DNA of 64,000 nucleotides from Rhizobacter sp. OV335 (GTDB lineage Bacteria; Pseudomonadota; Gammaproteobacteria; Burkholderiales; Burkholderiaceae_C): NCBI RefSeq assembly GCF_900142965.1, contig NZ_FRCQ01000034.1, positions 1 to 64,000 of the forward strand, read 5' to 3'. Shown piece by piece: positions 63,201 to 64,000 of this stretch (position 1 is its first letter; each line of letters starts with the position of its first letter). The notes under the pieces were generated by a model. It saw only the letters and a program-made list of their open reading frames with translations, ran no database searches and was not told where the DNA came from. The position numbers and the translations under genes were made by a program.

Positions 63201-63590
63201 GACGTGCAGGGCCCCGAGCCGCAGGCCTGGGCGCTGCCGGAGGCCGAGTCGATCCCGATCGCGCTGACCGTCAACGAGTTGCTGACGAACGCGATCAAGC
63301 ACAGCGCCGGCGACGCGTCGGTGAGCTGCACGCTGGTGTGCGGCGACGACGGCGTGCAGATCGTGATCGGCAACGAGGGCCGGCTCAGCGAGGGCTTCAG
63401 CCTGGCGCAGTTCCCCGGCGGCGTGTCGGGGCTCGGGCTGGTGCGGGCGCTGCTGCCGCGGCGCAGCGCGAAGCTGTCGATCGAGGCGCAGGGCACGCGG
63501 GTGGTGGCGGTGGTGGACCTGAAACCGCCGGGGGTGGCGCTTTCAGCCACAATCGCGCCTTCACCGTCCCGCCAGCAGCATCCACCGTGA
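60300..63590 (+). CDS. multi-PAS sensor histidine kinase (HisKA_2 type)
   Basis: A protein of about 1,096 residues with no membrane helix. Six or seven PAS-like sensor repeats can be followed, starting near residues 15, 140, 255, 375, 500, 630 and 755 (for example AILDSVLVGIVTVGTDGIEWMNRSARRMFGG). The kinase part begins with LVKEVHHRIKNNLQGVAGLLQQI (phospho-His about residue 893, the HisKA_2 motif). A HATPase follows (NELLTNAIKHSAG, then GGVSGLGLVRALL). It is a cytoplasmic sensor; the ligand or redox/light cofactor is unknown. The start may be GTG 60300 or ATG 60315. It overlaps the next gene by four bases (GTGA). Confidence 0.9.
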   Translation: MLQPLMFDPQALRQLLDVLSDAVLVLDRTARVVFANTAALRLIAGEPARQLAQLGPLLGESFVAAVADALAAGSSSSTLPETVTLNDGRRFGAALAPLDGERHALRLAALATPAPPPTPEPTPAPAMPDMGTMFWDAPFPVTLQDEHFKLIDANDAFLEFTGFTREQLVGTDPLDLQPPEDRALNRAYRQQMSAVGTTRLVQRRMIHADGRERWFRAAWRVGSDAQGRARTVSILQDSTAEHIARERADRSVRELDDWFELSPVGMVLFDEQGLLVRSNPAFEALAGDVPVLMSEASPGIQQLMAWQDGKPLPLLRPGSSPVETQAWVHHAGRHGAPDGTPRRLRSIVRCYQSGSGQRRYMAIVEDRSVEEERDLAQMQIGALMDTAGVGLATFQESSGWVQHGAVFGSAAESVGGAPALQSIRRDVVLPESLPEYDKLQQALRLAQRAEVRYAIRHPEHGLRWLLTRVEPATLASGKRTTSVVTLDITDQHQTQQRSEMLLRELTTILESTTVGIAYLRGNLLVRCNRRFEVLLGFRAGDVAGCSLHELLAAQPQVGRLVAQIDESLAAGRVHETEIAVDTRGRPRHWCSLSVRRAGEGEDGQELIAVLTDITRLKAQQAELEALATEVALQAERTRAILDSVLVGIVTVGTDGIEWMNRSARRMFGGDLEDFIGRPMATVATPEPDHPFLRTEYLDDLVEGQAETFECRVKARDGREYWVVGNAVVTGRQLTYALLDIERRRQAEARIAEAQSSLQRIIEAAPLAITLRDAHTLRILQVNEVAARNASTPAAQLIGRTPEQIFTPEVAAERRRDMEDALAAGRVTQREYRTELDGQFQVWDARYLPLSADGQPADQLLMVATEVTEQRAAQEARFEAAIAQREMLVKEVHHRIKNNLQGVAGLLQQIATRKPEVAGVMAEVVGQVQAIAQVYGLQVGMNGPLRVRSVLEAITGSVQRTFGRTIVFDVQGPEPQAWALPEAESIPIALTVNELLTNAIKHSAGDASVSCTLVCGDDGVQIVIGNEGRLSEGFSLAQFPGGVSGLGLVRALLPRRSAKLSIEAQGTRVVAVVDLKPPGVALSATIAPSPSRQQHPP

Positions 63591-64000
63591 CGAACAAAGG
63601 CAAGATCCTCGTTGTCGATGACGACCGCCTCGTGCTCGCGACGCTCTCGCACGGGCTCGCGCAGGCCGGCTACGACATCATCGATGCCGACAACGGCGAC
63701 GATGCGATCCTGCTGGCGCGCGAGCACCGCCCCGATCTCGCGCTGCTCGACATCCGCATGGAAGGCAAGAGCGGCTTCGACGTCGCCGCCTACCTGCGCG
63801 ACTACTGCCAGATGCCGTTCATGTTCCTGTCGGCCTTCGCCGATGACGACACCGTCGCGCAGGTGAACGCGCTGGGCGCGGTGGCCTACCTGGTCAAGCC
63901 GCTCGACATCCGCCAGATCGTGCCGGCCGTGGAAGCGGCATTCGCGCAGATCGAGCGCCGCGGCGGCGAGGCCGCGCCGCTGCCCGGCACGCTCGCGCAC
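63587..64000 (+). CDS. response regulator, cut by the window end
   Basis: The first 138 residues of a response regulator that starts with GTG 63587, overlapping the kinase stop. The receiver domain is complete: acidic pocket Asp11-13 (VVDDD), phospho-acceptor Asp55 (LALLDIRM), Ser82 (FLSAF) and Lys104 (YLVKPLD). After residue 125 a linker begins (RRGGEAAPLPGTLAH) and the window ends. Pairing with a HisKA_2 kinase makes an ANTAR RNA-binding output domain plausible, but it is not visible. Surely the cognate partner of the kinase. Confidence 0.9.
   Translation, partial: MTNKGKILVVDDDRLVLATLSHGLAQAGYDIIDADNGDDAILLAREHRPDLALLDIRMEGKSGFDVAAYLRDYCQMPFMFLSAFADDDTVAQVNALGAVAYLVKPLDIRQIVPAVEAAFAQIERRGGEAAPLPGTLAH

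Overview
The window is high-GC DNA (about two thirds G+C in the lines I counted) from a motile Gram-negative bacterium. The fli/flh/flg operon layout, a periplasmic P ring and outer-membrane L ring (FlgI, FlgH), a dual-domain FlgJ, EttA, RhlE and dnaE2 point to a betaproteobacterium of the order Burkholderiales, probably the Rubrivivax/Leptothrix/Methylibium/Piscinibacter-like group. The genus is a guess.

Region 1 (1-21.2 kb) is chromosomal housekeeping and accessory metabolism. A left-facing run holds a DUF2277 protein, a small membrane protein, a YidD-like protein with a Cys-rich tail, an O-methyltransferase, a GNAT acetyltransferase and an NTF2-like protein. A right-facing two-gene operon encodes an ATP-citrate-lyase-like enzyme. 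Then come small left-facing enzymes (VOC, SRPBCC, GNAT, PPOX flavoprotein, PhyH-type dioxygenase, lipoprotein), the error-prone polymerase dnaE2 behind a LexA-type SOS box, yaaA, a prolyl-4-hydroxylase-like oxygenase, a CoA-transferase/racemase, a tiny Ala/Lys-rich secreted protein, rhlE and ettA.

Region 2 (21.3-44.8 kb) is the flagellar basal-body and export locus: fliE facing left, then fliFGHIJK, fliLMNOPQR, flhBA, flhF, an flhG-like gene, fliA (sigma 28) and a soluble chemoreceptor. Non-flagellar cargo sits at the operon joints. Two AT-rich orphan genes lie between fliR and flhB, a nucleotidyltransferase-HEPN toxin-antitoxin-like pair lies between flhA and flhF, and a third AT-rich orphan gene follows the chemoreceptor. 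A near-identical block of about 65 bp precedes both flhB and flhF and probably carries their promoters.

Region 3 (46.1-59.0 kb) has a membrane-anchored methyltransferase gene, the left-facing flgA-flgM-flgN group (flgM has a textbook sigma-28 promoter) and the right-facing rod/hook operon flgBCDEFGHIJKL. A 12-bp RNA hairpin ends exactly at the flgI start codon.

Region 4 (59.0-64.0 kb) is signalling: an EAL-like/HDOD protein, a multi-PAS HisKA_2-type histidine kinase and its overlapping response regulator, which is cut by the window end.

Together regions 2 and 3 encode most of one polar-type flagellum (MS ring, C ring, export gate, rod, hook, hook-filament junctions, sigma 28/anti-sigma control). 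Flagellin, cap, stator and core che genes are outside the window. The best candidates for something undescribed are the three AT-rich orphan genes at the joints of the flagellar cluster.
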